Below, piece after piece: positions 24,642-33,705 of a stretch of DNA of 64,000 nt. The DNA lies in the NCBI GenBank assembly GCA_963796325.1, contig CAWCLF010000001.1, positions 2,480,001 through 2,544,000 on the forward strand, written 5' to 3'. Numbering within the stretch: the first letter of the stretch is position 1; each line of letters begins with the position of its first letter. The notes beneath the pieces were generated by a model, which did no database searches, was not told the origin of the DNA, and worked only from the letters and a program-made list of their open reading frames with translations. This DNA is from CAVYGN01 sp963796325. GTDB taxonomy: Bacteria > Spirochaetota > Brevinematia > Brevinematales > JAOACQ01. The translations under genes and the position numbers were made by a program.

Positions 24642-27176
24642 ATGCCGAAATCCTACTTGAAAAACGGTTATAAAGGACCTGACAATTATTTATGGAATCT
24701 TATGTGCGGAGAAGGTCGCTATAAACCGTCTCAATTTGTTGAATACCGCGATTATGACTACAAGACCGGCATATTCACCATGAAAGACGGGTCCCTGGGT
24801 CTTATAAAGGAATTTTATCCTATCCTTGGTCTCGATGAATCCAGGCTCAAAGCCCTTAAAGATATTTATTCCCTCGACCTTTTAAGAGAAAACGACACTA
24901 TCCAGGTGATTAATTTTGCAACAGACTGTATTGAACCATATTTAAAGTCATATCTGGCAAAAAAAAGCCGGAACAATGAAGTGTTATGGAAATACTGCAA
25001 GGAAACAGTAGAGAATATTCTCGAAGTTAAACAGAAAGGATACAGGGGTATTTTCCCTGAAACTTATACCCCTAAAGATTTCCTTGTTCTCCTGACATTC
25101 AGGACAGCCGCTTCAAACATTAAAAGACTTTTGAATCCTGATGGAATTAAAAAATATATCAGCATCATGTCGGGCAGATCAACTGCCAATGAAATAGAAG
25201 AAGATAACAGAAATGAAATTGAAAGGGTCTTGAGGATCGGGAAGGAAATTTCAATCCTTCTGAAACAAGCCGGGACAGAAATCCGGGACTTCGCCCCGGA
25301 AGAACTGAAATGGTTTATCGATCAGCTTTTTGGAAGAAAAGGAACAATCAGGATAAATCCGCACAGGACAATAGCAAGTCAGATATTCGACTCAGAAATG
25401 TACATTGATATCGGAAATCCGGAATATATTAAAACCAGCGGCAGTGATATCGGAGTATTTACTGTAAAGGATTATCCGGAATCAATATATCCGTCTGACA
25501 CATCTAATATGCTTGGAAGTTATCTCTCCGACAGGAACCAGATCCCTGCCAATACATTGACATGCCTTAATCTCAAAGTAATTTCACAGGTAAAAGCAAA
25601 AGAGATGATCCAGAAAAAAAAGGCCCGGCATAGTTTCCTGAAAAGGATCAAGGGAGCGGGTGAAAAGGTCAGGGAACTCGATGAAATGGAAAAAAGCATA
25701 AATGAAGGCAATCATATGCATGAAGGGTACTTGACCTTTTTAGCGGTCAGGGATTCTTCTAAAAGATATGATATTAATGATACTATGAGAAGACTTTCAT
25801 CACAAATAGAAAGTGCAGGTTATCTTGCCCAGAAGGAAACATTTATAAAGCTTCCAATATTTTTTAATTCATTACCCCTCAATTTCAACTTTCGAAATCT
25901 GGATTTTTTTGATAGAAAACATCAACTGTCCGCCTGGAACTGTGCTTCAATGGCCCCGTATTACGGAGATCTTAAGGGCAATACCAACAAACCCTCGCAG
26001 TTTTTTATATCAAGAAGATCACAGGAGTATTCCTTTGATGTATTCTCAGAAAATAGTAATGATTATGCCGTAATTATATTCGGCCCTCCCGGGACCGGCA
26101 AGAGTTTTCTTATTCAGACAATGGCAGCCAGCTATCTTGCCGAGGATGCTATAGCCGTAATTACCGAAGTAGGTCATTCATATGAAAATTCAACACGCCT
26201 TTTGAAAGGTCGTTATATAGATTTTAATAAAAACAACGATATATCCTTCAATCCATTCCTGAACCTCGAAAGCGGTATAATATCGAATTACGAATTGCTC
26301 AATTTTACAAACTTATTCCAGTTCATGGTTTCTCCAAAGGAACAGCTCGGCGAAGATAAAATCGGATATCTGTCAAAGGCTATCAGGAAGGTCGCCGATG
26401 ATTTCGGTAATAAAGGAAATATAGAGAAAGTAATGTCGGCTCTTAGATCTGAAAAGCACAAAGATCTTGCCGACTGTCTTTATAATTATTCGCTGAAAGG
26501 AATGTACGGCAATCTGTGCGATCCAGGTAAAAAATCATTTTCCCTGGATAATAACCTGACATCGATTGCTTTACCTCCTATCGAAAAAATAGGAGAAACC
26601 CTTCTAACGTTCGAATACATGGCTATATTCTCTAAAATTTCAAGCATTGTTTATTCGAAGAATTTTTATGACAGGCGAAAATTCATAACATATGACGAAT
26701 ATCATAATGTCAACAATAATCCTTTTCTTTCGCCTATGATTTCAAAACAGTTCAGGCAATACAGGAAATGCTTTGCCTCGGTGGTAATAGGCACACAGTC
26801 TCTTGAAGATGTACACTGCAATGAATATTGTAAAGTGCTTGCCGACAGCGCTTCATACCAGATAGTTTTCCAGCAAAAATCAGCATCAATAGACAGGCTT
26901 AAAAACGAACATAAACTGAATCTGGGCAATGAAGCGACTGAAAAACTATTCAGGAGCATAGGAGGACGTAAAGGCGCGTATTCAGAATTCATGCTTATGA
27001 CTCCGAATGGCAACACTTTGTTAAGGCATATAGGCTCACCATTCGAAAAGGTATTGTTCGGATCAGAAGCCAAAGAAATATTAAGGATTGAAGAACTTGA
27101 GAAAACAGGAATGACACTGGCAGATGCAGTTGAAAAAATAGTAATTGAAGAAAAAATAAAAATGGAAAATATATGA
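24642..27176 (+). CDS. TraC/VirB4-type T4SS assembly ATPase
   Basis: This is an 844-residue protein. An N-terminal region of about 450 residues (TraC_F_IV-like, with EFYPILGLDESRLKAL near the start) precedes a RecA/HerA-like ATPase core: Walker A GPPGTGKS at about 483-490, Walker B KFITYDE at about 680-687, and a VVIGTQSLEDV sensor segment downstream. VirB4/TraC ATPases power pilus assembly at the cytoplasmic face. Length is normal for the family (F TraC 875). It overlaps the next gene by four bases (ATGA). Confidence 0.9.
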   Translation: MPKSYLKNGYKGPDNYLWNLMCGEGRYKPSQFVEYRDYDYKTGIFTMKDGSLGLIKEFYPILGLDESRLKALKDIYSLDLLRENDTIQVINFATDCIEPYLKSYLAKKSRNNEVLWKYCKETVENILEVKQKGYRGIFPETYTPKDFLVLLTFRTAASNIKRLLNPDGIKKYISIMSGRSTANEIEEDNRNEIERVLRIGKEISILLKQAGTEIRDFAPEELKWFIDQLFGRKGTIRINPHRTIASQIFDSEMYIDIGNPEYIKTSGSDIGVFTVKDYPESIYPSDTSNMLGSYLSDRNQIPANTLTCLNLKVISQVKAKEMIQKKKARHSFLKRIKGAGEKVRELDEMEKSINEGNHMHEGYLTFLAVRDSSKRYDINDTMRRLSSQIESAGYLAQKETFIKLPIFFNSLPLNFNFRNLDFFDRKHQLSAWNCASMAPYYGDLKGNTNKPSQFFISRRSQEYSFDVFSENSNDYAVIIFGPPGTGKSFLIQTMAASYLAEDAIAVITEVGHSYENSTRLLKGRYIDFNKNNDISFNPFLNLESGIISNYELLNFTNLFQFMVSPKEQLGEDKIGYLSKAIRKVADDFGNKGNIEKVMSALRSEKHKDLADCLYNYSLKGMYGNLCDPGKKSFSLDNNLTSIALPPIEKIGETLLTFEYMAIFSKISSIVYSKNFYDRRKFITYDEYHNVNNNPFLSPMISKQFRQYRKCFASVVIGTQSLEDVHCNEYCKVLADSASYQIVFQQKSASIDRLKNEHKLNLGNEATEKLFRSIGGRKGAYSEFMLMTPNGNTLLRHIGSPFEKVLFGSEAKEILRIEELEKTGMTLADAVEKIVIEEKIKMENI

Positions 27177-28342
27177 AAATAATTCTTATTGCGGCTGTTA
27201 TTATTATTATCAATTCAATAACATTTTCATACGATTCCATGTCGGCTCTTGAGGACGACTGGAAAAACTGGCAGAACGAATGGAAAGATTCAATCACATC
27301 AGACAGCAATGGAATACGATTTTCAAAACGAATCGATCAAAAGATAGGCCAGCCTTTCGCCATGCCCGATATCGATTCCCTTGAGCCCGATTTTGGACCA
27401 TACGGAATTGATTGGCAGGCAGATCTTTCAATAAATAGTCTCGGTCAGTCATTCCAGGATTATCTCACTCATCTGTCATGGATATTTTCACCTGACAACA
27501 TTGACCTCGCAGTATCGGCCCTTGCTTCGGATATTGCAGAATATTACGGACAAAAACAGGTGGTTGAACAGATCAGGTTTTATATGAACCTCGCACAGGG
27601 TTATGATAATCTCACAACTACCATACAGAATCACAGATATGAAATAGCCAGGACATTGTTTGATATGGGTTTGTCGAACACAAATGTATCCGGGGGCGCC
27701 CAGGATAGCGGCAATATATTCGGTAAATCAGCTGAAGACAATCTGAGAAACTGGGAAACTAATGTTAACAATGCAATCAGGCATAAATTGATTGAAAAAT
27801 ATTCAGATGATGCAACTGCTTTAATCAATTTCCTCTCTTCAAGCGGCACTGATAAATATGCTGACGGCGCAGACAGGAATTTAGGATATAGAGTGGATTC
27901 CATTTTGTCAGCTTTGAAAACAATATATGGAGTGACCCTTAACGCCGGCAATAAGGCTAAAACTAAGGCAGGTGTAGAATCCGTCATGCACGATACGAAG
28001 AGCATATTCGAGAAATATTGTGTATATGTCATAAACGGTAGGAATTTCGATGCCGAATTGGACAGGTTCTCGGCAAAGTATTCTTACATTCTCGGAAATA
28101 ATGATGTAAGAAATAATATTGTGGAACTGAAAGTCAAAAACAATGGAGCTTCAGGACTATACCGGAAAGTCACTAGAGAATTCATGTATGATGTATATCA
28201 TGATCTCATTATTACCACAATAGCCCAGATAGATGGAATTATCGGGATAATCATTGACGACAACATGAGAAAAAGAGCCAGGAACGTTTGTGAAGAACTC
28301 AGAAACGCGCTATGGGATTATGATATATACACTTCTCCTTAA
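27173..28342 (+). CDS. exported T4SS-operon protein of unknown function
   Basis: This 389-residue protein has a signal peptide (about 1-19). The mature part is helical and Asn/Asp-rich, with repeated aromatic-acidic segments (DDWKNWQNEW) near the start. I could not match it to TraW, TraU or TraH, which in F-type operons occupy the place after TraC, so it may be a divergent or lineage-specific substitute. Its ATG overlaps the TraC stop. Confidence 0.5.
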   Translation: MKIILIAAVIIIINSITFSYDSMSALEDDWKNWQNEWKDSITSDSNGIRFSKRIDQKIGQPFAMPDIDSLEPDFGPYGIDWQADLSINSLGQSFQDYLTHLSWIFSPDNIDLAVSALASDIAEYYGQKQVVEQIRFYMNLAQGYDNLTTTIQNHRYEIARTLFDMGLSNTNVSGGAQDSGNIFGKSAEDNLRNWETNVNNAIRHKLIEKYSDDATALINFLSSSGTDKYADGADRNLGYRVDSILSALKTIYGVTLNAGNKAKTKAGVESVMHDTKSIFEKYCVYVINGRNFDAELDRFSAKYSYILGNNDVRNNIVELKVKNNGASGLYRKVTREFMYDVYHDLIITTIAQIDGIIGIIIDDNMRKRARNVCEELRNALWDYDIYTSP

Positions 28343-28379
28343 ATTAGAGAAAATGCCAGGTGCTTAGGGAGTAAATTGT

Positions 28380-29207
28380 ATGATAAAGAAAATTATTAGC
28401 TTTATTTTTTTTATTACTGCAAATTTGTATCCGGGAATTTATACGGGAAACGGAAAATCAGGATGGTACGCAAACAATCCCGGTCTCGGATTTTATTTTA
28501 CAGGTGTCAATAAACCATTCGAACTCGTGGAGGATAAAACACCTGAAACTAAACAAGGAAAAGCACCTGAAATACTCGAAAGAATAAAAACGTTGAGTTC
28601 TTCGGAAATATCCGAAGGATTTTCCAATGCGATCAGGGAAATTTCAGATGATCCTGCTTCAATAGACGCCGCTGAATATTATCTATTATACAAAGCCGAA
28701 CTGGAAAGGAGAACCTTAATCGCAGAAGAAACTGCAAAAGAAGCATACAAAAAATTAAAAAAGGAAAAAGGGATCAGGGACTTCTCTGAATACAGCGATA
28801 TAAATGAAATAAAGAAAAACGTCAGACTTGGATTTTTCCTTTCATACTCCAGCACTGAAAAGGAAGAAAGATCAAGATTCGGCGAGTCCCTTATCAATTA
28901 TTACTCAGGACTTGGATTTAAAATATTTGTTGTCGTACCGTCGTTTTCTGAAAAGATGGATATTAATGAAAGTATTATTAACAGGGTTCCTGATATTATT
29001 GTTGATAATGACGGCCGGATTGCATCTGAATTCAGTGTCGGAGTATGGCCCGCAGGAGTGGCAATTGTAATGAAAGACGGCGCTATTTTTAATCTTTACG
29101 AGGGAAAAGAATCCAAGGATAAAATCAATATTGTTCTTATGAAACAATATAAAATTTATCTCGGCGGCGATAGCAGCAATTTCAAACATGTAAATTTATC
29201 GAGGTAG
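28380..29207 (+). CDS. TraF-like thioredoxin-fold T4SS protein lacking a CxxC site
   Basis: This 275-residue protein has an N-terminal signal peptide and begins with SGWYANNPGLGFYF, like the GWxWYN opening of TraF. The C-terminal half is a thioredoxin-like fold: LGFFLSYSSTEKEERSRF, then INYYSGLGFKIFVVVPSF and VWPAGVAIVMKDGAIF, typical of TraF/TrbB. TraF helps mating-pair assembly in the periplasm. The CxxC seen in redox-active relatives is replaced by STEKEE, so no disulfide exchange is expected (F TraF also lacks a working one). Confidence 0.65.
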   Translation: MIKKIISFIFFITANLYPGIYTGNGKSGWYANNPGLGFYFTGVNKPFELVEDKTPETKQGKAPEILERIKTLSSSEISEGFSNAIREISDDPASIDAAEYYLLYKAELERRTLIAEETAKEAYKKLKKEKGIRDFSEYSDINEIKKNVRLGFFLSYSSTEKEERSRFGESLINYYSGLGFKIFVVVPSFSEKMDINESIINRVPDIIVDNDGRIASEFSVGVWPAGVAIVMKDGAIFNLYEGKESKDKINIVLMKQYKIYLGGDSSNFKHVNLSR

Positions 29208-29210
29208 ACC

Positions 29211-31688
29211 ATGTTTCAGAATACCGGGACTCTATCGATTTTTATGAACAACACTGATCTAAACTCATACCAGGTGGTGCTGCAGGCTGCTTCCAATATC
29301 ATGACAGCTCTTTTAAACAATGGAATGTGCGATACCCTGATTTTAATATGCATGGTGTTCTTTTTCGGTGAAATTATTTTAAGTTACGGCGATTTGAAAA
29401 GGGTAAAATTCGGGAATTACGCCGCAATAATAGGAATGTATGTTTTCATTTTCTCAAAGACTGTTGATGTGCAGATAATAAAATATAACCCCGTAGATAT
29501 GACTCCTTGGCAGGGCCCATCGACAGTACTTGTAAAAAACATGCCTTACGCTCCGGCACTTATGCTGAAAATCATATTCGACCTGGATTACAACATGAAA
29601 ATTGTTATAGATAAGGTTTTCTACGAAGCTCATAATGTAAATGTGAACGGATCGAGAGGAAAGTTTTTTGATAAAGTCACCGAATATTCCGACCTTATCA
29701 GCGGCAACATACACGACGCTAATCTCTCCCTGCTTTATACATCATTCCTTAAAAATATCGTTATCCCCGATATACACAGCGATCAGGGAAATAATGATAT
29801 AACAGTTATGGCTAATAACGATATGTCTAAAATTCTAGAACAGATGTATGACGGCAGTTTTAATAATGCAGTTTCGGGTATTAATGATCATTCGTTTGAG
29901 GAGCTTATTTATATCCAGGATAACAACCCGAAAAAGGGGACAATATTCTATGTCATTAATACCAACCAGTATGATTCCCTTGAAAAAAGCGATCCATGTA
30001 TTGTCATTAATACAAATAGTATAATAACCAAGGGGCAATTCTACATAAGCCTTCGGGAAAATCTTAAAAATTATTATGACAGCCTTATATCAAATCTATC
30101 TACAAGTTATCCGGAATTTCTGCTCTCTGTAGACTATAACAACACTATTGCCCAGGCTAAAATATATTCCAATATTAATATGAATTATATATCCAGCTTG
30201 AAAGACATGCTGACAGCTACTATTTTTAATATCGATTCAGGAAAAATCCAGGGACTTTACGGAGCAAGAAATATGTTTGACCTGACCGAATCCTCGATAG
30301 AGTCTTCAACAGGGGCTCTTGTAAAGGCCTCGACCCTGAAGCTGATTGTTGAATGCATTATTAATGTAATTATTCTTCTGTTCATATTCGCTTTTCCCGC
30401 AATATTTATCGCGGCTTTTTTCCCTAATATGCTGGGGGTTGTAAAGTCCTTCTTCGTCTCTTTCTTTGTTCTATCATTCGCAGGTCCCCTTTCCTATTTC
30501 CTCGAATGCGTATCGGATGTATATACAACCGGTGTATTCGCAATGAATCTTGCCGGTTCCGCAGCGGGTCTAAGCCAGAGAGCTCAGGCCGGGATATTGA
30601 ACACATATGATGCTATGCCCTGGGTAACAACGATTGTTTATGGCGGCGCCATGGCGGCCCTCTTCGGCCTGGGCTCAAGGACCCTGAATGTAATCGGCGA
30701 GCAGCTCTTCCAGGAATCGACAGGTCCCGTCGCAGGCAATACAGGATCACTTATTACCGACAATATGTCGTTCGGAAACAGATCCTTCGGGGCATTGTCG
30801 GCTTTCACCGCTTCAGGATTTTCTTGTAATACAGGGGACTGGTCAATAAACGGATACGCTATGAACAGGGCCAATGATTTTATAACAGGTTTGAACAGGA
30901 ATGAAAATTCAATCTTAAAATATGAAAAAGACGAACTGCTAAAAAACGGTTTCCATTATGATAATAAAAGCAAATGGAGTATCGGAAACAGCGGAAACGA
31001 TCAGGTGACTGCTGCGAATTTCTTGAGAAGGATCGATAATGAACCGGTTTTTAAGCAAATGATTATTGAGGGAGCATCCTTAAACAGAAGCCTTTTAAAA
31101 GGGCAGGATGAAATTCATGAAAAAGCGGCTTATATGAATGTCAACAGTCACGAAGGCGAAGGATCTTTCGCAAAATCCCAGGTTATGACCGGAATGACAA
31201 AACTTCATGGATGGCAGCAGGTAATGGAACAATATGGCGCTCAAAGGTACCAGTCCGCTCAGGAATACAACCGCAGCTTGTCGGCAAGCATCGGATTTGA
31301 AGTGCCTTTCATGCGCCTGGGCGAGGCCAGGACATCAGCTTCAAAAGGCGACCAATTATCATATATGCAGAATTATAATAAACTGACGGCGGAAGTTTTT
31401 AACATTGTAAAGGATATCAACTGGGACAAAAATAAAATCGATCTCAACAATAACAGAGAAATTATGAATGTTATAGACAGGGCTGTCAATGATTCAGGAA
31501 TTTCAATCCAGGCAAAAGAAACCTGGAATTCATTTACAATGAATGCTTACCAGTCAAGCGCCGATCCTTTTAAACAGGGTCTTGAAGCAATAGGCATAAC
31601 CCCAAAGGAATTTACAACCGGCAGGAGCGATCTGGCAATCGATAAGATTGCTGATTATCTCAGAGCTAATAATTTCAATTTAAGATAA
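29211..31688 (+). CDS. TraG N-terminal-like mating-pair stabilisation membrane protein
   Basis: This is an 825-residue polytopic protein. It opens with NNTDLNSYQVVLQAASNIM followed by several membrane helices to about residue 100, then a large extracytoplasmic domain, a second helix cluster at about 380-500 (LIVECIINVIILLFIFAFPA) and a Ser/Asn-rich helical C-terminus. This is the arrangement of F TraG, which binds partner cells and stabilises pairs. F TraG is longer (938). In this operon it is the last gene with a clear T4SS assignment. Confidence 0.75.
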   Translation: MFQNTGTLSIFMNNTDLNSYQVVLQAASNIMTALLNNGMCDTLILICMVFFFGEIILSYGDLKRVKFGNYAAIIGMYVFIFSKTVDVQIIKYNPVDMTPWQGPSTVLVKNMPYAPALMLKIIFDLDYNMKIVIDKVFYEAHNVNVNGSRGKFFDKVTEYSDLISGNIHDANLSLLYTSFLKNIVIPDIHSDQGNNDITVMANNDMSKILEQMYDGSFNNAVSGINDHSFEELIYIQDNNPKKGTIFYVINTNQYDSLEKSDPCIVINTNSIITKGQFYISLRENLKNYYDSLISNLSTSYPEFLLSVDYNNTIAQAKIYSNINMNYISSLKDMLTATIFNIDSGKIQGLYGARNMFDLTESSIESSTGALVKASTLKLIVECIINVIILLFIFAFPAIFIAAFFPNMLGVVKSFFVSFFVLSFAGPLSYFLECVSDVYTTGVFAMNLAGSAAGLSQRAQAGILNTYDAMPWVTTIVYGGAMAALFGLGSRTLNVIGEQLFQESTGPVAGNTGSLITDNMSFGNRSFGALSAFTASGFSCNTGDWSINGYAMNRANDFITGLNRNENSILKYEKDELLKNGFHYDNKSKWSIGNSGNDQVTAANFLRRIDNEPVFKQMIIEGASLNRSLLKGQDEIHEKAAYMNVNSHEGEGSFAKSQVMTGMTKLHGWQQVMEQYGAQRYQSAQEYNRSLSASIGFEVPFMRLGEARTSASKGDQLSYMQNYNKLTAEVFNIVKDINWDKNKIDLNNNREIMNVIDRAVNDSGISIQAKETWNSFTMNAYQSSADPFKQGLEAIGITPKEFTTGRSDLAIDKIADYLRANNFNLR

Positions 31689-31706
31689 TTTGAGGAAGGT
31701 TGAACA

Positions 31707-32183
31707 ATGAAAATTCTGATAATTTTGTTTTTTCTTTCTTTTACAACCCCGTATTTATTTGCAAGCATGGAAGTAAGCATCGGCACTTCTATGCAGTTAA
31801 ATATTACAACATACGATTTCACCTACTCTTATTGTATCGATGGGACGGCTCTATTCAGTATCGGTTATCCGGTTTTCGCAGGAGTAAAATATGATTACCA
31901 GGATAATTTTCAGAGAATTGCCGTATTAAGCGTCATACGCTTTCTCCCCAATGAATGGCATCTAAAGTTTGACATTGCCGGAGGGGGCGGCCTTTCATCA
32001 ATTAACGGGAGTACGCTTAAATATGCCTTTTTTACGGCAGGTATTATGCCAAAGTTCTTTTTTGGAGATAATATGCTTGAAGGACCTTTTGTTTATGCAT
32101 CGATATTTTTCATGGATTTAACGACTGAAACAGCGGCATATTCCTTTCTTGAATCCACGGCAGGAGTCGGATACGAGTTTTAA
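31707..32183 (+). CDS. small exported, probably outer-membrane, beta-strand protein
   Basis: This 158-residue protein has a signal peptide (about 1-19). The mature part is made of alternating-hydrophobic strands with Gly turns (SIGYPVFAGVKYDY, FDIAGGGGLSSING) and ends with an aromatic residue (GVGYEF), as outer-membrane beta-barrel proteins do. It has no recognised family. GGAAGG precedes the ATG. It lies directly downstream of TraG, and is probably part of the same transcript. Confidence 0.6.
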   Translation: MKILIILFFLSFTTPYLFASMEVSIGTSMQLNITTYDFTYSYCIDGTALFSIGYPVFAGVKYDYQDNFQRIAVLSVIRFLPNEWHLKFDIAGGGGLSSINGSTLKYAFFTAGIMPKFFFGDNMLEGPFVYASIFFMDLTTETAAYSFLESTAGVGYEF

Positions 32184-32204
32184 TAATCATCGGAGGATAT
32201 AAAG

Positions 32205-32963
32205 ATGGATACCAGGTTATATGTTCCTTACTCGGAAAAAGAATCGGCAAAATCAGCAGGAGCGCTATGGGATAAAATTAACAGGACATGGTATTTACCT
32301 GAAAACTGCTGCAGGTCTAAATACAGGCGATGGCTTGGAATTGAAGACGAAGAATCGATATGCCTCTTTTCTGAAAGCCTGTCTCTGGCCTGGAGTTGGG
32401 AATCATGCTGGAAATGCGATAATCCCAGCCCGGTTTTAATGTTTGTTGCAAAAGATAGTGCAAAAACAATAAGTTATGATGACGATTCGGATTCCTATTA
32501 TGATTCCGACATTCCCGGCAATGCTTTGATATCCCATACACTTTTCACAGACCCTTCCATCAATGAAATGATCAGTCAATACTTTCCGTTTTTCCATAAA
32601 GACGGTTCAAGGAAAGCAGGGAAATCCTACATTATGAACCATTGCCTCTGCTGCGGAGCCAAACTCGGCGACAATTATATGATAACGGAACCAGACGATC
32701 CTTTCAACCCTGATCCGGAAGCGGATCCTTTACTTGTATTCATTGATCTGCCTTCTCCCGAACTGTATTACTACAATATAACCGGCATCGAAAATTATAC
32801 CGGGATAGATGAATTCGTTAATGAAAGAACCGTTGGATGGCCTGAATTCATAAAAGCATGGGAATCCTGGTTCTGTGCAAATAAAAAGCCTGCCAATCCT
32901 TTTGCTGAAATCAAGATGTGGGTCGAATTATTCTATGGATTGGGAAAATGCGGAGTGCCGTAG
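32205..32963 (+). CDS. DUF5710-domain protein with zinc-ribbon-like cysteines
   Basis: This is a 252-residue soluble protein. The first about 45 residues (RLYVPYSEKESAKSAGALWD, then TWYLP) match DUF5710, a short domain often found in plasmid TraC-type primases and other conjugative proteins. Two Cys pairs follow (CWKC near 71-74, CLCCGAKLGD near 150), consistent with a metal-binding ribbon. Its job is not known, and it may handle nucleic acid. It is co-oriented with the T4SS genes and not exported. Confidence 0.65.
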   Translation: MDTRLYVPYSEKESAKSAGALWDKINRTWYLPENCCRSKYRRWLGIEDEESICLFSESLSLAWSWESCWKCDNPSPVLMFVAKDSAKTISYDDDSDSYYDSDIPGNALISHTLFTDPSINEMISQYFPFFHKDGSRKAGKSYIMNHCLCCGAKLGDNYMITEPDDPFNPDPEADPLLVFIDLPSPELYYYNITGIENYTGIDEFVNERTVGWPEFIKAWESWFCANKKPANPFAEIKMWVELFYGLGKCGVP

Positions 32964-32991
32964 AAAGTATAAATTATCGAAGGTTTAATAT

Positions 32992-33669
32992 ATGAAACCA
33001 ATGTGTATTATTATTTTCTTTGCTATATCATCATGTTCATTCCTGGATCCTGATCCGGGTCCGGAGAACAGCACCAACCAGAATTCAACGAGTTCAAATT
33101 CGGGTTCAAGTTCATCGTCGAGTAATTCAGGCAATTTCAACTATATTGTAAATTATTCAGGACCTGTTGCAGACCCATATTATGCCATATGCTCAATAAA
33201 CTGCGATATTATAACCTCAACAACAGATATAAACTGCCTGATCTCTTCTTTATCTACGAACGGCAGTTTATTGCTGAGCTGGAATTCAACCTGTCCTGAA
33301 AATCCATATTTCTTCATCTATACTCTTGATCCAGGGGGATCAGGATGTAAAAAATACCTGGCAATAGCTTCGGCCTCATCGCAAAACCAGACAATATCCG
33401 TAAACCTGACCCCTTTAAACGCAAGGGCCGTATATACCAACAACAGTTCGACGAATATATGCGTCCAGTGGGATTTCTGGATCGGCGACAACAACGCATT
33501 TTTCTATATCGACGGATATATGCCTGGCAATGTAACAGTTTGGAGCTCCCAGCTGACCGGTATCTCAGGATCAGGAATAATAATAAATTCTTACGGTCAT
33601 TTCGATGTCTGGCTCGGCCTCAAAGGCTGGAAATTTTACCTTGACGGAGCAAATGCGACTGCGCATTAA
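32992..33669 (+). CDS. lipoprotein with Ser-rich linker, unknown function
   Basis: This 225-residue protein has a short lipoprotein signal peptide (FAISSC lipobox), then a Ser/Asn linker to about residue 48. A mature beta-rich domain has conserved Trp residues (WDFWIGDN) and no family I recognise. It shares the lipobox-plus-Ser-linker design with four other lipoproteins in this island. It is probably surface exposed and may be a cargo or partner of the secretion system, but this is inference. Confidence 0.6.
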   Translation: MKPMCIIIFFAISSCSFLDPDPGPENSTNQNSTSSNSGSSSSSSNSGNFNYIVNYSGPVADPYYAICSINCDIITSTTDINCLISSLSTNGSLLLSWNSTCPENPYFFIYTLDPGGSGCKKYLAIASASSQNQTISVNLTPLNARAVYTNNSSTNICVQWDFWIGDNNAFFYIDGYMPGNVTVWSSQLTGISGSGIIINSYGHFDVWLGLKGWKFYLDGANATAH

Positions 33670-33705
33670 ATATTAAATTTATTGTTTTTATAGGAGGATA
33701 AAATT

